Below are positions 62,478 to 64,000 of a DNA stretch of 64,000 bases, one piece after another. Within the stretch, counting starts at the first letter, position 1. Each line of letters opens with the position of its first letter. The notes under the pieces were generated by a model. The model was not told where the DNA came from, did not search any database, and saw only the letters and a program-made list of their open reading frames with translations. The position numbers and the translations under genes were made by a program. Location: contig NZ_CP045929.1 in assembly GCF_009664835.1 (NCBI RefSeq), positions 3,720,001 to 3,784,000 of the forward strand, written 5' to 3'. This DNA comes from Allosaccharopolyspora coralli (GTDB taxonomy: Bacteria; Actinomycetota; Actinomycetes; Mycobacteriales; Pseudonocardiaceae).

Positions 62478-62571
62478 TCAGCGAGACTAGGTGTTCACGT
62501 GTCGTGCCGACTCGTCCAACGCGGTGAATCCGCCCCGCTCTGACACGGTTTAGAGACACCCTCCCACCCCT

Positions 62572-62624
62572 GGCGCGAACGGCACCTTCACCCCACCAGA
62601 CGAGGCGAAAGTGCCGTTCGCCCC
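62572..62624. repeat. HP23 hairpin repeat pair
   Basis: Facing units GGCGCGAACGGCACCTTCAC (62572-) and GAGGCGAAAGTGCCGTTCGC (62602-) form a long stem between gltX and the HAD gene. The first unit has diverged. Confidence 0.65.
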
Positions 62625-62647
62625 ATCCGGGCGAGGGCCTCGGCCCC

Positions 62648-64000
62648 CTACGACGCAGCCTTCGCGGAGCGAAGACGGTGCAGGGTGGCCTCCCGGCCGA
62701 GCAGCTCCATCGACTCGTAGAGCGGCGGCGAGACCGTCCGGCCTGTGACGGCGACGCGCACCGGCGCGAACGCCTTGCGCGGCTTGATCCCGAGCCCCTC
62801 GACGACGGAGTCCTTGAGGGCACCTTCGATGGCGGCCGAGCTCCATTCGGACAACCCCTCGAGCGCCTCGATCGCCGCGTCGAGGACCGGCTGCGCGTCG
62901 TCACCGAGTGCCTTCTCGGCGGAGGCCGCCTCGGGTTCGAAGTCGCTGCCCGCGAACAGGAATCGCATCATGCCGACCGCGTCCGAGAGCACGATGAGTC
63001 GTTCCTGGACCAGCGGGGCGGCGGCTTTGACGATGTCGAGCTGCGCGTCGCTGGGGCTCTCGGGCAGGACGCCGCTGGCGACGAGGTAGGGCAGCACGCG
63101 GGCGACGAAGTCGTCGGGCGCGAGGGCGCGCAGGTGCGCGGAGTTGATCGCGTCGGCCTTCTTCTGGTCGAACCGCGCGGGATTGCCGCTGACGCGGCCG
63201 ATGTCGAAGGCGTCGACCATCTCGTCGACGGTGAACACGTCGCGGTCGTCGGCGATCGACCACCCGAGCAATGCGAGGTAGTTGAGCAGTCCCTCGGGCA
63301 GAAACCCGCGCTCACGGTGGTGAAACAGGTCGGCCTGCGGATCGCGCTTGGAGAGCTTCTTGTTGCCCTCGCCCATGACGAACGGAAGATGACCGAACGC
63401 GGGGGTGAAGTCGGTGACGCCGATGCGCTGCAGCGCTTCGTAGAGCGCGATCTGTCGCGGTGTCGAGGAGAGCAGGTCTTCGCCTCGCAGCACGTGGGTG
63501 ATTCCCATGAGCGCGTCGTCGGCGGGGTTGGTGAGGGTGTAGAGCGCGTCGCCGTTACCGCGCACCAAGACGGGGTCGGGAACGCTACCCCCCGGGAAGG
63601 TGATCTCGCCGCGCACCAGGTCCGTGAAGGTGATGTCGCGTGCCGGCATCGTCAGCCGCAGGACGGCGTTGCGGCCTTCCGCGCGGAAAGCCGCCTTCTG
63701 CTCGTCGGTGAGATCGCGGTCGGCGTTGTCGTAGCCGAGTTTGGGGTCGCGGCCTGCCGCCCGGTGGCGGGCTTCGACCTCGTCCGCGGTGGAGAACGAT
63801 TCGTACAGTTCCCCCGCGTCGAGGAGCCGCTGCGCGAGGTCGCGGTAGATCTCGCGGCGCTCGCTCTGCCGGTAGGGACCGTGATCGCCGCCGACCTCCG
63901 GGCCTTCGTCCCAGTCGATGCCGAGCCACCGCAACGCGTCGAGCAGAGCCTGGTAGGACTCCTCGGTGTCGCGGGAGGCGTCGGTGTCCTCGATGCGGAA
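62648..64000 (-). CDS. gltX: Glutamyl-tRNA synthetase (5' end cut by window)
   Basis: Charges tRNA-Glu (and, in organisms using GatCAB, tRNA-Gln) with glutamate. The C-terminal 450 codons are visible; the HIGH motif lies beyond the edge. Seen: [104 protein letters not shown], and the KMSKS equivalent KLSKR. A C-terminal anticodon-binding helical domain follows. tRNA-Glu and tRNA-Gln genes are found downstream on the same strand. Confidence 0.96.
   Translation of the reverse strand, partial: FRIEDTDASRDTEESYQALLDALRWLGIDWDEGPEVGGDHGPYRQSERREIYRDLAQRLLDAGELYESFSTADEVEARHRAAGRDPKLGYDNADRDLTDEQKAAFRAEGRNAVLRLTMPARDITFTDLVRGEITFPGGSVPDPVLVRGNGDALYTLTNPADDALMGITHVLRGEDLLSSTPRQIALYEALQRIGVTDFTPAFGHLPFVMGEGNKKLSKRDPQADLFHHRERGFLPEGLLNYLALLGWSIADDRDVFTVDEMVDAFDIGRVSGNPARFDQKKADAINSAHLRALAPDDFVARVLPYLVASGVLPESPSDAQLDIVKAAAPLVQERLIVLSDAVGMMRFLFAGSDFEPEAASAEKALGDDAQPVLDAAIEALEGLSEWSSAAIEGALKDSVVEGLGIKPRKAFAPVRVAVTGRTVSPPLYESMELLGREATLHRLRSAKAAS

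Overview
The window is high-GC, gene-dense chromosomal DNA from an actinomycete. A Pseudonocardiales-type organism (Amycolatopsis/Saccharomonospora-like) fits best; this is inference from gene content, not a database match. The backbone follows the order I remember for Mycobacterium tuberculosis Rv2921c-Rv2992c: ftsY, smc, acyP, mutM (fpg), rnc, yceD, the Rv2927c-type DivIVA-like gene, coaD, rsmD, pyc, recG, the DAK2 gene, ung, thiL, the DUF3515 gene, ddl, gpsA, fbiD, ppk1, mutT1, hupB, leuD, leuC, ndgR and gltX. A CofC/FbiD gene (coenzyme F420), a two-domain HupB and actinobacterial-style GTG, TTG and leaderless starts support the assignment.

Layout. 1-6.6 kb: ftsY (cut by the left edge), an anmK-symporter operon for anhydro-muramic acid recycling, a small zinc-finger membrane protein, and an XRE-cupin regulator divergent from a methyltransferase and a DUF664 gene. 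6.8-11 kb: smc and acyP. 11-23.5 kb: an accessory block inserted between acyP and mutM. It holds a Pro/Ser/Thr-rich surface protein with a coupled zinc-ribbon peptide, a compact RiPP operon (24-aa precursor, B12 radical-SAM maturase, DUF5825-like partner, MFS exporter, P-loop kinase), a sugar porter-kinase locus with a LacI regulator, asnB and an MFS carrier. 23.5-31 kb: mutM-rnc-rpmF-yceD, a DivIVA-like gene, a secreted guanyl-specific RNase, a decayed GNAT gene, coaD, a methyltransferase and rsmD. 31-46.5 kb: an orphan histidine kinase, pyc, recG, a DAK2 protein, rpmB, ung, a ProP-like carrier, thiL, a RAM-domain protein, a DUF3515 protein and ddl. 46.6-53.4 kb: a divergent MocR regulator/PNPOx-like pair, cysteine dioxygenase behind a leaderless leader peptide, a Cys/Met-type PLP lyase, gpsA-plsC and fbiD. 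53.7-64 kb: ppk1-mutT1, hupB, leuCD, ndgR, two tRNA-Glu, one tRNA-Gln, a HAD phosphatase and gltX (cut by the right edge).

Non-coding structure is unusually rich. (1) A palindrome, perfect over up to 32 bp, occurs five times; in four copies it is followed at fixed geometry by two DnaA-box-like 9-mers. (2) A 23-bp hairpin unit forms a six-unit array at 48.7-48.9 kb and pairs elsewhere. (3) A composite degenerate repeat fills many of the long gaps. The two most interesting systems are the RiPP operon at 12.1-16.6 kb and the palindrome/DnaA-box element. The cysteine-type leader peptide ahead of cysteine dioxygenase comes next.
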